From positions 1-64,000 of the forward strand of contig CACIRB010000003.1 of NCBI GenBank assembly GCA_902588925.1: a DNA stretch of 64,000 nucleotides. The letters are read 5' to 3'. Numbering within the stretch: position 1 is the first letter of the stretch; the number at the start of each line of letters is the position of its first letter. The notes below the pieces were generated by a model, which saw only the letters and a list, made by a program, of their open reading frames with translations, was not told the DNA's origin and did no database searches. A program made the position numbers and the translations under genes. This document shows positions 20,164-30,001 of this stretch, piece by piece. The DNA comes from an uncultured Pelagibacteraceae bacterium (GTDB lineage Bacteria; Pseudomonadota; Alphaproteobacteria; Pelagibacterales; Pelagibacteraceae).

Positions 20164-20961
20164 ATGAGTGATCTTGTTTCTCAAAATCTAAATATGATTT
20201 TTAAAACTCCAAAAGGAGAAACAGTTCATGCATTAAAAGATGTAAGTTTTACCTTAAAAAAAGGAGAACTACTTACAGTTCTTGGTCCTTCTGGTTGTGG
20301 AAAAACAACTTTACTTAATATTACTGCTGGTTTTTTAAGACCTACTTCAGGAAAAATTACTTTAAACAATAATGAGATAGATGGACCTGGTGTTGAAAGA
20401 GGAATGGTATTTCAACAAGGTGCTTTATTTGAATGGTTAACAGTTGCTGAAAACGTGAACTTTGGTCTTCGTATGAAAAAAGAAGATCCAGAAGTAACAG
20501 CAAAAAAAGTTGAGGAATGGCTAGATATAGTTGGATTAAAAGGATTTGGTAACACTCCAACTTATCAATTATCTGGCGGTATGCAGCAAAGAGTTGCTCT
20601 TGCAAGATGCCTTATCAATGATCCTGATTTAATTTTAATGGATGAACCGTTAGGTGCATTGGATGCATTAACAAGAGAAAAGATGCAGTCATTAGTTTTA
20701 AAAATTTGGAAAGAAACTGGAAAAACAATTATCTTAATTACTCACTCAGTTGAAGAAGCTCTTTTACTTGGTGAAAGATTATATGTAATGGCACCTAGAC
20801 CTGGAAGAATACATAAAGAGTATAATCTTCCATTTGCAGAAATGGGACTTACTCAAGATTTAAGAGAAATTAAAAAAAATAAAGAGTTTTCATCTACCAG
20901 AGAAGAAATTTTATCCATGATCTGGAATATGGAAGAAGAAATAATGGGGAAAGATAATTAA
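20164..20961 (+). CDS. tauB: Taurine-type ABC transporter ATP-binding protein
   Basis: Walker A GPSGCGKTT, LSGGMQQRVALARCL, Walker B LILMDEPLGALD. Confidence 0.9.
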   Translation: MSDLVSQNLNMIFKTPKGETVHALKDVSFTLKKGELLTVLGPSGCGKTTLLNITAGFLRPTSGKITLNNNEIDGPGVERGMVFQQGALFEWLTVAENVNFGLRMKKEDPEVTAKKVEEWLDIVGLKGFGNTPTYQLSGGMQQRVALARCLINDPDLILMDEPLGALDALTREKMQSLVLKIWKETGKTIILITHSVEEALLLGERLYVMAPRPGRIHKEYNLPFAEMGLTQDLREIKKNKEFSSTREEILSMIWNMEEEIMGKDN

Positions 20962-22886
20962 TGTTAACCCAATTTGTAACAATACTAATTATCGTTTCAG
21001 TTATTGGATGTATTCTCTATGGAAGAAGATTAATCAGAACTGAAAAAGTAGATGCCGTTTTTGGAAACCCAGAAAGAGCTAAAGGTGGAACACACTGGGT
21101 AATAGTTGGTAGTAGTGCAATTCTGATGCTGTGGCTTTATTATTCATGGGATATTGCAAAAGGTTTTTATCCAAAATCAGCGAATGAATTATGCCAGGTT
21201 GCTAAAATTAATGAGTCTTTATTAGGTCTAAAATATCAGTTCCCTATTGAGGAAAGAGAATTCAAAAGCACATCAATTATTAAAATTGAAAATAAAAATC
21301 TAATAAAAATTGCAAATGAAATAAAAGCATCTCCCGATCTTAATGATCAACAAAAAACAATACTTGTAAGTTACATTGATAGAACTTCTAAATTAATTCC
21401 ATTTTTAACAAGTGAAGAGTTAATGGAAATGGATACCAAAATTAAGCTTCAAGAAATGACAGAAGAAATAAAACTTCTTAGTTCTAATTTCCAAAAGAAA
21501 GATTATCCCTTTGAGACAGATGCTCAAAAAACTGAAAGACAAAAACTTATAAATGAACAAGGCGGCTGGGGAATTACCACAATAGACTCTGGAACAGGTA
21601 CAATTGAAAATACAATTGAAATACCAACTGCACCACAAACTATCAAAGGCTTAAAATTTCATGCAGCTGCAGCAGAACTAAAAAAAATTGACGACAAATT
21701 TTTCAAATTAAAAAACCATAACCCACAATTCAAAAGCTCAATAAAACAACTTAAAGCTGATATTAAAGCTTACAGAAAAGGTTTAGATGACAGTGGAGAA
21801 ATAGCATCTGACTATGCAAAAAATATTGTTAAAATTGCAAGAAGAATAGAGTTTGCGAGCATCTATCCTCCTAATGCATTAAATGAAATGCAAGCAGCAA
21901 TCATAGAGTTTGACGAATTACAAAATAAAGAACAAGGTGGATTACGATTAATTGATATTCTTCTATTTCCAGCAGGAACAATTGTAGCAAGTGGACCAAC
22001 ATGTTCTGAACAAGGCTCAGGTAGATGGCTACCTAAACCATCAGATACATTTAATAAGTTTGTTTTGATGTCTAAACCAAGTGTTGGATACAAAAATATT
22101 CCTCTTTTATGGATTGAAATGGTTGATGTAAGTAAAATGATAGGCTTCATTTTACCGGATTGGATCGCAGATATGTTGCCTGGTGAATATCCAGTGCATA
22201 CAAAAGATGGAATTGTAAAAGAAAACTTTAAAAGTAACGTTTTAAAAGTTGTCACTGGTGACTTTAAATTATTTAAAGTACCTGTTCCGTATGGACACAT
22301 ATGGGACTCATTCTTAAGGGTATTTTTAGGTTTAGTTTTTGGAATTCTTATTGGGGTGCCATTAGGATTGTTTATGGGTCTAAATCGATTTGCCAAAGGC
22401 TTCTTTGATCCTTTAATCGAATTATACAGACCTGTTCCACCGTTAGCTTGGGCACCATTGATTATTTCAGTTCTTGGAATAGATAATACAGGTAAAATAT
22501 TTTTATTATTCATGGTCTCACTTTCAATTATGATTATTTCTGCAAGAGCTGGTGCATCAGGAACACAGCTTTCAAAAATACATGCTGCACATTCATTAGG
22601 CGCTACTAAAAAACAAATTTTAAGATATGTGATTTTCCCTAATTCACTCCCGGAAATTCTCACAGGTATTAGGGTTGCTGTAGGTATGTGCTGGGGAACA
22701 CTTGTTGCTGCAGAATTTCTGGCAGGTACAACTGGTATTGGTTTTGTTGAAAATGTTGCAAAAAAGTACTTTCAGTATGAAGTGATTTGGATAACAATTT
22801 TCATAATGGGTATGCTGGGTCTTTTGTTTGATATATCTTTAAGAAAAATAATAGATAAGACTATTCCTTGGAGAGGCAAAGGTTAA
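20961..22886 (+). CDS. tauC: Taurine-type ABC transporter permease with very large N-terminal region
   Basis: C-terminal ~200 aa is a TauC/SsuC permease (EAA-like HAAHSLGATKKQILRYVIFPNSLP); preceded by ~370 aa hydrophilic region. Confidence 0.88.
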   Translation: MLTQFVTILIIVSVIGCILYGRRLIRTEKVDAVFGNPERAKGGTHWVIVGSSAILMLWLYYSWDIAKGFYPKSANELCQVAKINESLLGLKYQFPIEEREFKSTSIIKIENKNLIKIANEIKASPDLNDQQKTILVSYIDRTSKLIPFLTSEELMEMDTKIKLQEMTEEIKLLSSNFQKKDYPFETDAQKTERQKLINEQGGWGITTIDSGTGTIENTIEIPTAPQTIKGLKFHAAAAELKKIDDKFFKLKNHNPQFKSSIKQLKADIKAYRKGLDDSGEIASDYAKNIVKIARRIEFASIYPPNALNEMQAAIIEFDELQNKEQGGLRLIDILLFPAGTIVASGPTCSEQGSGRWLPKPSDTFNKFVLMSKPSVGYKNIPLLWIEMVDVSKMIGFILPDWIADMLPGEYPVHTKDGIVKENFKSNVLKVVTGDFKLFKVPVPYGHIWDSFLRVFLGLVFGILIGVPLGLFMGLNRFAKGFFDPLIELYRPVPPLAWAPLIISVLGIDNTGKIFLLFMVSLSIMIISARAGASGTQLSKIHAAHSLGATKKQILRYVIFPNSLPEILTGIRVAVGMCWGTLVAAEFLAGTTGIGFVENVAKKYFQYEVIWITIFIMGMLGLLFDISLRKIIDKTIPWRGKG

Positions 22887-22902
22887 GCAAACTTTTAAAG
22901 AA

Positions 22903-23412
22903 CTAGACCTTTTTTATAAAACCAATGGCAGCACCAATGGTAGTCAAAAATCCAGCTAACGGTAGAATAGCAACTGCGTATTTTTTAGGCATATAATTTG
23001 GTTTAAACTCAATACCTTGCATACTAATTTCTAAATACCACATTTCCCAATACTTACCTCGCATACCCTCTACAAGTTCAATTCCATAAATAATTAAGAC
23101 TACACCAATTATCATAATCATAATTTTCCAAAACTGGCGTATGTATAATGAAAGTCGCTCTGGTAATTTTTCATAAATTAAATTTAGAGCTACATGTTCA
23201 TTATCTCTAGCTGTTAAAGAGAGCGCTATAAACATTAACCAAATATTACTTAATACTGTTAGCAAATCTCCCCAAACAGGAGGGTTGTTAAAAACATATC
23301 GCATTGTAACATTGTAAAGTGTGAAACCAACCATAGCAGCCAACAAGAGTGAGCACATAGCTTCCAAAATACGATGAATAAAACGATCAATACTGTTTAA
23401 AAATTTTATCAT
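22903..23412 (-). CDS. TRAP transporter small permease (DctQ)
   Basis: 4-TM protein adjacent to DctM; FTLYNVTMRYVFNNPPVWGDLL. Confidence 0.88.
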   Translation of the reverse strand: MIKFLNSIDRFIHRILEAMCSLLLAAMVGFTLYNVTMRYVFNNPPVWGDLLTVLSNIWLMFIALSLTARDNEHVALNLIYEKLPERLSLYIRQFWKIMIMIIGVVLIIYGIELVEGMRGKYWEMWYLEISMQGIEFKPNYMPKKYAVAILPLAGFLTTIGAAIGFIKKV

Positions 23413-24695
23413 TAATTACTCAATAAGTTTGGAAGGAACATTGTTAATTCTGGAACAACTAATATAAAAAATAAAAGTAAAAAAAGACCAACAAGATAAG
23501 GAATTAAAGCAACAGCTACTTTTTCTAAACGAACTTGTGCTATAGTTGCAGATGTAAAGTACGCAACCCCAACTGGTGGTGTAACTGATCCTATCAAAAA
23601 TCCTACTATTACAACCATCGCTGCTTGTACTTCAGGAAAGCCTGCTTGAGACATAACATTTACAAGAACTGGACCAACAATGATAATGTTAACTGCTGAG
23701 TCCATTACCGTTCCAAGAAGAAAAATAAATAATATTAATGCTAAAATAAATAATATTGGAGAATCCGCTAAACCTAAAAGCCAAGCTTCAAGATCACCAA
23801 TTGCTCCAAGAGAAGTAAGTAACCAACTAAAAGGTCCTGATGCAGCTATGATTATAAAAACCATTGCTGAATTACGGAATGCTCTTCGGAAAGCCCCTGT
23901 ACAATCTTTCCATTTAATAGTTCGATAAACAAACACACCTGTAAACAATGCAACTAAAGCAGTAATAGCTCCTGCCTCAACAACCGATGCGACACCTCCC
24001 ATTACTGAACCAACTAAAACTAAAGGTATTAACAAAGCAAATGAAGAACGATACAATTCTTTACCGGCTCTACGAACTGAGAATGGTTCATCGCTACGCT
24101 CGAAATTATATTTAACTGCAAAGTAATGATTGATTACCATGATCACAACACCAATCAAAATCCCTGGAACAATCCCAGCTGCAAATAAAGATGCAATTGA
24201 AATTTCAGTTGCATTAGCTAGTACAATCATCATGATACTAGGTGGAATAATCCCTCCTATAGTGGAACTTACACCTGTAACCGCAGCTGAAAATGCAGCA
24301 GGATATCCAGCTTTCTTCATAGCTGGTAAAACTAATGCTCCAACTGTTGCCGTATCTGCTACAACAGAACCATTCATACCTGCAAAAAACATACTCACAA
24401 GAACATTAACTTGAGCCAATCCCCCTCTTATACGTCCAATTAATGCTCTACTTAAAGCAACTAAACGGTCAGTGATTGTTGCACTTGTCATCAACTCACC
24501 TGTTAACATAAAGAATGCAATAGCAGTCAATGGAACCGAGTCTATGGCGGTAAACATTTGACTGGGAATTAAAACAAGAGGAACAGCATCTGTTAGTAGA
24601 ATATAAACAAACGGTATCAGTATTAATATAAAACCAATAGGAGCTCCTAATAAAATTAGAAAAAGGAGTACTACGAGTAAAATAATACTTTCCAT
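23412..24695 (-). CDS. TRAP transporter large permease (DctM)
   Basis: GAPIGFILILIPFVYIL; PPSIMMIVLANATEISIASLFAAGIVPG; TPPVGVAYF. Confidence 0.93.
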   Translation of the reverse strand: MESIILLVVLLFLILLGAPIGFILILIPFVYILLTDAVPLVLIPSQMFTAIDSVPLTAIAFFMLTGELMTSATITDRLVALSRALIGRIRGGLAQVNVLVSMFFAGMNGSVVADTATVGALVLPAMKKAGYPAAFSAAVTGVSSTIGGIIPPSIMMIVLANATEISIASLFAAGIVPGILIGVVIMVINHYFAVKYNFERSDEPFSVRRAGKELYRSSFALLIPLVLVGSVMGGVASVVEAGAITALVALFTGVFVYRTIKWKDCTGAFRRAFRNSAMVFIIIAASGPFSWLLTSLGAIGDLEAWLLGLADSPILFILALILFIFLLGTVMDSAVNIIIVGPVLVNVMSQAGFPEVQAAMVVIVGFLIGSVTPPVGVAYFTSATIAQVRLEKVAVALIPYLVGLFLLLFFILVVPELTMFLPNLLSN

Positions 24696-24724
24696 AAATA
24701 TTTATAAGTTATGATTTTTTTTAG

Positions 24725-24767
24725 GTAAAGACCATCTAATTCTAAAATAGAACTAAATGGTCTTTAC
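24725..24767 (-). promoter_or_regulatory. Two-tier hairpin between dctP-type SBP and dctM
   Basis: GTAAAGACCAT ... ATGGTCTTTAC (11 bp) with inner TTCTA/TAGAA. Confidence 0.6.
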
Positions 24768-24784
24768 ATAGTTTTGTTTGAAGA

Positions 24785-25825
24785 TTATAGAGCTCCAGCT
24801 TTTTCTAACTGAGCTACAAATCCATCCATACCTTGTTCTAGAAGTACTCTTTTAGCTACTTCTGGTTCAAAAGTACCCTTAGCGTCTAACCAAGCACCGA
24901 TTGCACCTGCTCTCCACTTAGTCATTTCCGCTTCTGTTGGTACATACCACTCTTTTGCAGATGCTTTAATTGCATCTTCACCATTTTTAATCCAAGCGTT
25001 ATCCAACTCGTTTACTTTCTCTCCATAAGCATCAGCTGCTTCGTGTAACCACTTTCTTTGTTGGTCAGTCAAAGCATTGTACTGTTTAGCATCCATCGCT
25101 AAAATATTTCCAGACCACATTCCTCCGATCTCAGTGAAATATTTTGCAACTTCATGAAGTTTTGCTACATGCTGCCATGGACTAGCAACATACTGACCTT
25201 CTACTACACCTGATTGAAGACCTTGATATAATTGGCTCCAGTCATAAGGCGTTGGTGTTGCACCCCAGTTTTTAACTAACATGAACTCAACTGGACTTTT
25301 AGTAGTTCTCCACTTAAGTCCTTTCATATCATCTGGTTCATGAACAGGTTTAGTTGCATTTCCAAGCTGTCTAAATCCTCCACTTGAATATACAGAAAGG
25401 CAAATATGACCAGCATTCTCAAGAGCTAGTTTACATTGTCTTTCAGCTAACCATTCGTCTGAAATTCTTTTAGCATCCTCTAATGATTTGAAAATAAAAG
25501 GCAAATCGAAAATTGCTAATTCAGGCCCAAAGTTACCGTAGTTTGCAGTAGAACTAGTCCATAAAGCTATAAGTCCTTGGTTAGCTTGTTCACCACATTT
25601 TTGTTCTGCGCATAAGCTTCTTTGATAATGAGGTTCAATTTTCATTTTACCTCCAGATGCTTTCTCCATAGCTGGTATCAGCGCCTGATCTATTGCGTCA
25701 CCAATTGGCATACCCAATCTACCAGTAGTTCCAAGCTTAAGAGTTACCTCAGCATAAGCAGCTTGTGCAAAGAAAATAATCGCAACCACTTTGATAAGTG
25801 TCTTGCTAATTGTTTTAATAAACAT
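24785..25825 (-). CDS. TRAP transporter substrate-binding protein (DctP)
   Basis: Signal peptide; GLKWRTTKSPVEFMLVKNWGATPTPYDWSQLYQGLQSGVVEGQ. Confidence 0.93.
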   Translation of the reverse strand: MFIKTISKTLIKVVAIIFFAQAAYAEVTLKLGTTGRLGMPIGDAIDQALIPAMEKASGGKMKIEPHYQRSLCAEQKCGEQANQGLIALWTSSTANYGNFGPELAIFDLPFIFKSLEDAKRISDEWLAERQCKLALENAGHICLSVYSSGGFRQLGNATKPVHEPDDMKGLKWRTTKSPVEFMLVKNWGATPTPYDWSQLYQGLQSGVVEGQYVASPWQHVAKLHEVAKYFTEIGGMWSGNILAMDAKQYNALTDQQRKWLHEAADAYGEKVNELDNAWIKNGEDAIKASAKEWYVPTEAEMTKWRAGAIGAWLDAKGTFEPEVAKRVLLEQGMDGFVAQLEKAGAL

Positions 25826-25982
25826 TTTATTTATCTCCTCTTAGTTAGTTTAAAGTATCAATTTAAATTAATTTTAGCCTAATTAAGTTTCCAACGGAAG
25901 TACACACAAAAAAAAACTTGTCTAATCAAAATGGGATTGCAATTAAAAGTTGTATTAATAATTTGATAGTTAATCTATTTAT

Positions 25983-26009
25983 TTTAGTCTCAAGGTGTCT
26001 TAGACTAAA
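25983..26009. promoter_or_regulatory. Inverted repeat TTTAGTCT(c)AAG-gtgt-CTTAGACTAAA upstream of ALDH gene
   Basis: 11-bp stem with a 1-nt bulge in the dctP/ALDH divergent region. Confidence 0.5.
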
Positions 26010-26048
26010 TTTAATAAATAAAATAAATACAATTTATAGGAAAAATTT

Positions 26049-27536
26049 ATGAGCTCAGGTAACAAATATAAAGTAATTGCTAGTAAAATTAAATTTGAAG
26101 GAAGAGCGTTTATTAACGGAAAATATGTGAATGCTATTGATGGTAAAAAATTTGAAACTATCAACCCTGCCACTGGTAAAAAACTTTGTACTGTTGCAAA
26201 ATGTAATCATAAAGATGTTGACTTAGCAGTTAAAGTTTCAAGAAAAGCTTTTAATAGTGGAGTTTGGTCTAAAAGTTCACCTGAGCATAGGAAAGAAGTT
26301 TTATTAAAATTTGCTGAATTACTTAGAAAACATGGTGATGAAAATTCAGTTTTAGAATGTATTGATACAGGTAAACTAATAACAGATTGTATTAATGAAG
26401 TTGCAAATGATGCGCCAATGCATTTTCAATGGTATGGAGAATTAATTGATAAGGTATTTGGAAAAGTTGGTCCAACAGAACCCTCTATTACTAGTTTAAT
26501 TGTTAAAGAACCAATTGGGGTTGTTGCTGGAATTGTTCCTTGGAACTTTCCTTTAATGATGGCAGTATGGAAAATGGCACCAGCTCTTGCGGCTGGCTGT
26601 TCAGTAATAATTAAGCCAGCAGAAGATACACCTCTTACAGCAATTAGAGTCGCTCAAATTGGAAAAGAAGCAGGAATACCAGATGGAGTTTTGAACGTGC
26701 TTCCAGGTTATGGTGATGTTGGTGAAGCTTTGGGTCGACACAAAGATGTTGATGCAGTTTCTTTTACAGGTTCAACTGAGGTTGGAGGATACTTTTTAAA
26801 ATATTCAAGTGAAAGTAATTTAAAACCTGTAGCACTAGAGATGGGAGGAAAAAGTCCATTTATAGTTTTAGAAGATGCTAAAATCACTGACGATCTGATA
26901 GATAATGCTATGAATTCTGCATTTTGGAATGGTGGACAAAACTGTTCAGCAAATATGAGACAGATAGTTCATAAAAAAGTTAAAGATGAATTTTTAGATA
27001 AAGTTATTAAAAAAGTTAAAAAGTTAAAAGTAGGAGATCCATTAGATCTTAAATCGAATATGGGATCTATGATTTCAAAAGGTCATTTGCAAACTGTTGA
27101 TGGGTATATTCAAAAAGGTATAGACGAAGGAGCAAAACTTTTATCTGGAGGTGTTTCAAGCAAAAGCCAAAAAGGTTTTTATGCAAAACCAACCTTATTT
27201 GATGGATTAAAAGAAAATATGACAATTGCTCAAGAGGAAATTTTTGGACCAGTGCTTGGTGTTTTAACGGTAAAAAATGATGAGGAAGCGTTGAAAATTG
27301 CAAGTAATTCTAAATACGGATTGCATGCAAGTGTGTTTACTCAAGACATTAATAGAGCATTTCATTTAGCTAAAAGCTTACCTTGTGGAACTGTGTCAGT
27401 GAATACTTTTTCTGAGGGAGATATTAAAACTCCTTTTGGAGGATATAAGCAATCAGGATCCCTAAGTAGAGATCAAGGCACTGAAGCTTTAAATTCTTTT
27501 CTACAAACAAAAACAATCTGGATAAGTCATAATTAA
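26049..27536 (+). CDS. NAD(P)-dependent aldehyde dehydrogenase
   Basis: VPWNFPLMMAVWKMAPALAAG; VALEMGGKSPFIV; NGGQNCSANMR. Confidence 0.95.
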   Translation: MSSGNKYKVIASKIKFEGRAFINGKYVNAIDGKKFETINPATGKKLCTVAKCNHKDVDLAVKVSRKAFNSGVWSKSSPEHRKEVLLKFAELLRKHGDENSVLECIDTGKLITDCINEVANDAPMHFQWYGELIDKVFGKVGPTEPSITSLIVKEPIGVVAGIVPWNFPLMMAVWKMAPALAAGCSVIIKPAEDTPLTAIRVAQIGKEAGIPDGVLNVLPGYGDVGEALGRHKDVDAVSFTGSTEVGGYFLKYSSESNLKPVALEMGGKSPFIVLEDAKITDDLIDNAMNSAFWNGGQNCSANMRQIVHKKVKDEFLDKVIKKVKKLKVGDPLDLKSNMGSMISKGHLQTVDGYIQKGIDEGAKLLSGGVSSKSQKGFYAKPTLFDGLKENMTIAQEEIFGPVLGVLTVKNDEEALKIASNSKYGLHASVFTQDINRAFHLAKSLPCGTVSVNTFSEGDIKTPFGGYKQSGSLSRDQGTEALNSFLQTKTIWISHN

Positions 27537-28694
27537 TTGATGATCAAACCATATAAGATAAGTGTGCCTAAAAGCACACTTAATAATATCTATAAAAAAG
27601 TAAGAGCCTATCCATGGAAGATGATGCAAAATGTAGATGGATGGGAATATGGAACTAATTATAATTTTTTAAAAAAAATATCTAAATATTGGGTTTCAAA
27701 ATATAATTGGAAGAAATTTCAAAATAAAATAAATTCTTTTAAAAACTATAAGACTAATGTTGATGGTATAAATCTACATTTTATTATTGAAAAAAGTAAA
27801 AATCCTAAATCAAGACCATTGTTATTGTTACATGGTTGGCCAGGTAGCGTAATTGAGTTTTTTAATATCATTCCTAGGCTTGCTCATCCTGAAAAGTTTG
27901 GCGGAAAAATTGAAGATGGTTTTGACGTCATTGTCCCCTCTTTACCAGGATTTGGTTTTTCTACACCAATTAATAAAGCATTAGGTCCAAGAAGGATTGG
28001 AAAAATTTTAAATAAATTTATGGTCAAAAACTTAGGTCACAAAAATTATATTGTACAAGGTGGAGATTGGGGAGCAACTATTGCTGCATGGATTGGTCTT
28101 GATAGTGCAAAAAATTGTAGGGGAATTCATATTAATTGCTTACCAATCAGACATCCTAAAGGGCCAAAAAATAATAAAGAAAAAAAATGGGAAAAAAAAT
28201 TCAATTTTGATCAAATAATGCAGGAAGGATATAGAACTCAACAAGCAACAAAACCTCAAAGTTTATCTTATGCGATGATAGATAGTCCTGTAGGAACAGC
28301 AGCATGGATTTTAGAAAAATTTCATGGTTGGTCTCACTTAAATAAAGGCAAGATAGAAAAAACATTTTCAAATGATGAGCTGATATCCAACATAATGATC
28401 TATATAATTACAAATAGTTTTAATACTGCAGCTTGGATATATTTTGGAAGAAGAAAGGAAGGTGGTCGATCTTTTCCAAAAAATTTTAAAAAAATAAAAG
28501 TTCCAACGGCAATAGCAGAATTTCCAAAAGAAATGCTAGAATGGCCTCCAAAATCTTACGTTAATAGAATTTTTAATATTAAAAGATGGAAAAAATTTCC
28601 TAAAGGTGGTCATTTTGCAGCTTTAGAGGTTCCAAATTTATTAATTAATGATATTAAAAATTTTTTTAACGAAGATTTAAAAATATTCAAATAA
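27537..28694 (+). CDS. Epoxide hydrolase family (EHN N-terminal domain) alpha/beta hydrolase
   Basis: LLLLHGWPGSVIEFFNIIPRL; YIVQGGDWGATIAAWIGL. Confidence 0.85.
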   Translation: MMIKPYKISVPKSTLNNIYKKVRAYPWKMMQNVDGWEYGTNYNFLKKISKYWVSKYNWKKFQNKINSFKNYKTNVDGINLHFIIEKSKNPKSRPLLLLHGWPGSVIEFFNIIPRLAHPEKFGGKIEDGFDVIVPSLPGFGFSTPINKALGPRRIGKILNKFMVKNLGHKNYIVQGGDWGATIAAWIGLDSAKNCRGIHINCLPIRHPKGPKNNKEKKWEKKFNFDQIMQEGYRTQQATKPQSLSYAMIDSPVGTAAWILEKFHGWSHLNKGKIEKTFSNDELISNIMIYIITNSFNTAAWIYFGRRKEGGRSFPKNFKKIKVPTAIAEFPKEMLEWPPKSYVNRIFNIKRWKKFPKGGHFAALEVPNLLINDIKNFFNEDLKIFK

Positions 28695-29699
28695 GTGAAA
28701 ACACCTCTATTAAAGAAACAAATAATTAAGATTTTTAGAAAGTTTGGTTTAAGTAAAGATCATGCTTTAATTTCAGCTAATGCTTTAATCAATGCAGAAC
28801 TAGTTGGCGCGTACGGTCATGGTTTATCAAGACTTAAAATGTATTGTGATCGAATTTCAAAAAAAGTAATTAACCCTAAACCAAAAATTAAAATTAAAAA
28901 AATTTCATCTTCAATTTCCCACATTGATGCAAATAATAGTATTGGATTTGTTGCTGCTGATCTTGGAATTAAAACTGCAATTAAACATGCACAAAAAACT
29001 GGTATAGGGATGGTAGCTGTAAAAAATAGTGGTCACTATGGTTTATCAGGTTATTACGCCGAACAAGCTGTTAAGAAAAATTTAATAGCAATGATTTATA
29101 CAAATGCTCCTCCAGCAGTTGCTCCTCATGGTGCATTAAAAACATTATTTGGAACTAATCCAATTTGTTTTGGAACCCCTACTGGATCAAAAGTTCCTTT
29201 TATTTTAGATACCTCAATTTCAATGATTAACAGAGGTAAAATTAGAGTTGCTGCAAGGAACAAAAAAACAATTCCTGCAGGTGTGGCATTAGATAAATTT
29301 GGTAAACCAACTATTGATGCAAAAAAAGCTTTAGCGGGTGTGCAATTACCAATTGCAGGTTTTAGAGGCTCAGGACTAGCTTGGATGGTTGATATTTTAA
29401 GTGGGGTATTAACTGGAGGAAATCATGCAGGTCGAGTTAAAGATCCTTTTGATGATTTTTCAGGACCACAAAATATTGGACACTTGTTTATAACTTTTAA
29501 AGCAAACTTATTTCAAAAAAATTATAATCAAAGAATTAAAGAAAATATTAAAACAATAAAAAAACTTCCTAAAATTAAAGGTGTAAAAGAAATAATGTAT
29601 CCAGGACAAAATAAATTTAATCGTTATAAACAAAATCTTAAAAAAGAAATAAATATTCCAGATATTATTAAAAAAGATTTAGAAACTTTAATAAGTTAA
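28695..29699 (+). CDS. Malate/L-lactate dehydrogenase (Ldh2/ComC family) oxidoreductase
   Basis: ELVGAYGHGLSRLKMYCDRI; GMVAVKNSGHYGLSGYYAEQAVKKNLIAMIYTNAPPAVAPHG; GTG start. Confidence 0.88.
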   Translation: MKTPLLKKQIIKIFRKFGLSKDHALISANALINAELVGAYGHGLSRLKMYCDRISKKVINPKPKIKIKKISSSISHIDANNSIGFVAADLGIKTAIKHAQKTGIGMVAVKNSGHYGLSGYYAEQAVKKNLIAMIYTNAPPAVAPHGALKTLFGTNPICFGTPTGSKVPFILDTSISMINRGKIRVAARNKKTIPAGVALDKFGKPTIDAKKALAGVQLPIAGFRGSGLAWMVDILSGVLTGGNHAGRVKDPFDDFSGPQNIGHLFITFKANLFQKNYNQRIKENIKTIKKLPKIKGVKEIMYPGQNKFNRYKQNLKKEINIPDIIKKDLETLIS

Positions 29700-29885
29700 A
29701 AAAGTTAAAACTCCTAAAGAAGCAACAACAGAAGAAACTATAATTGTTCTCTTAACTTTTTCTTTTTTTTTCTCTACAATGAGCCTTTGCTTTAGAACAT
29801 CCACGTTAACCCTTTTTTGAGCATCAACATATTGAGAGGGGGTCTCTACAATCTCGGATGTTCTATTTAAGCTTTCTGTACTCAT
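29688..29885 (-). CDS. Small tail-anchored membrane protein of unknown function
   Basis: 65 aa, C-terminal TM; similar organisation and motif to 13738..13947. Confidence 0.5.
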   Translation of the reverse strand: MSTESLNRTSEIVETPSQYVDAQKRVNVDVLKQRLIVEKKKEKVKRTIIVSSVVASLGVLTFLTY

Positions 29886-29955
29886 ATTTATTTTATAAGA
29901 TCAATTTAAATCATTATTAGCTTTATTTTTACATACTAGGATTGTCCAAAATGGG

Positions 29956-29984
29956 TTGACACAAATTTCACTTTTGTTCATATT
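29956..29984 (+). promoter_or_regulatory. Candidate sigma70-like promoter for the two-HTH regulator
   Basis: TTGACA-17nt-CATATT, ~17 nt upstream of ATG 30002. Confidence 0.4.
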
Positions 29985-30001
29985 GGGTTTTTTATAAAAG
30001 C

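Noticed and set aside
21863-22663. 266-aa reverse-strand ORF inside tauC
   Set aside because: Antisense to the conserved permease core; composition is mirror of coding strand, no recognisable family or RBS.
23680-24414. Two + strand ORFs within dctM
   Set aside because: Antisense to DctM; hydrophobic mirror translation only.
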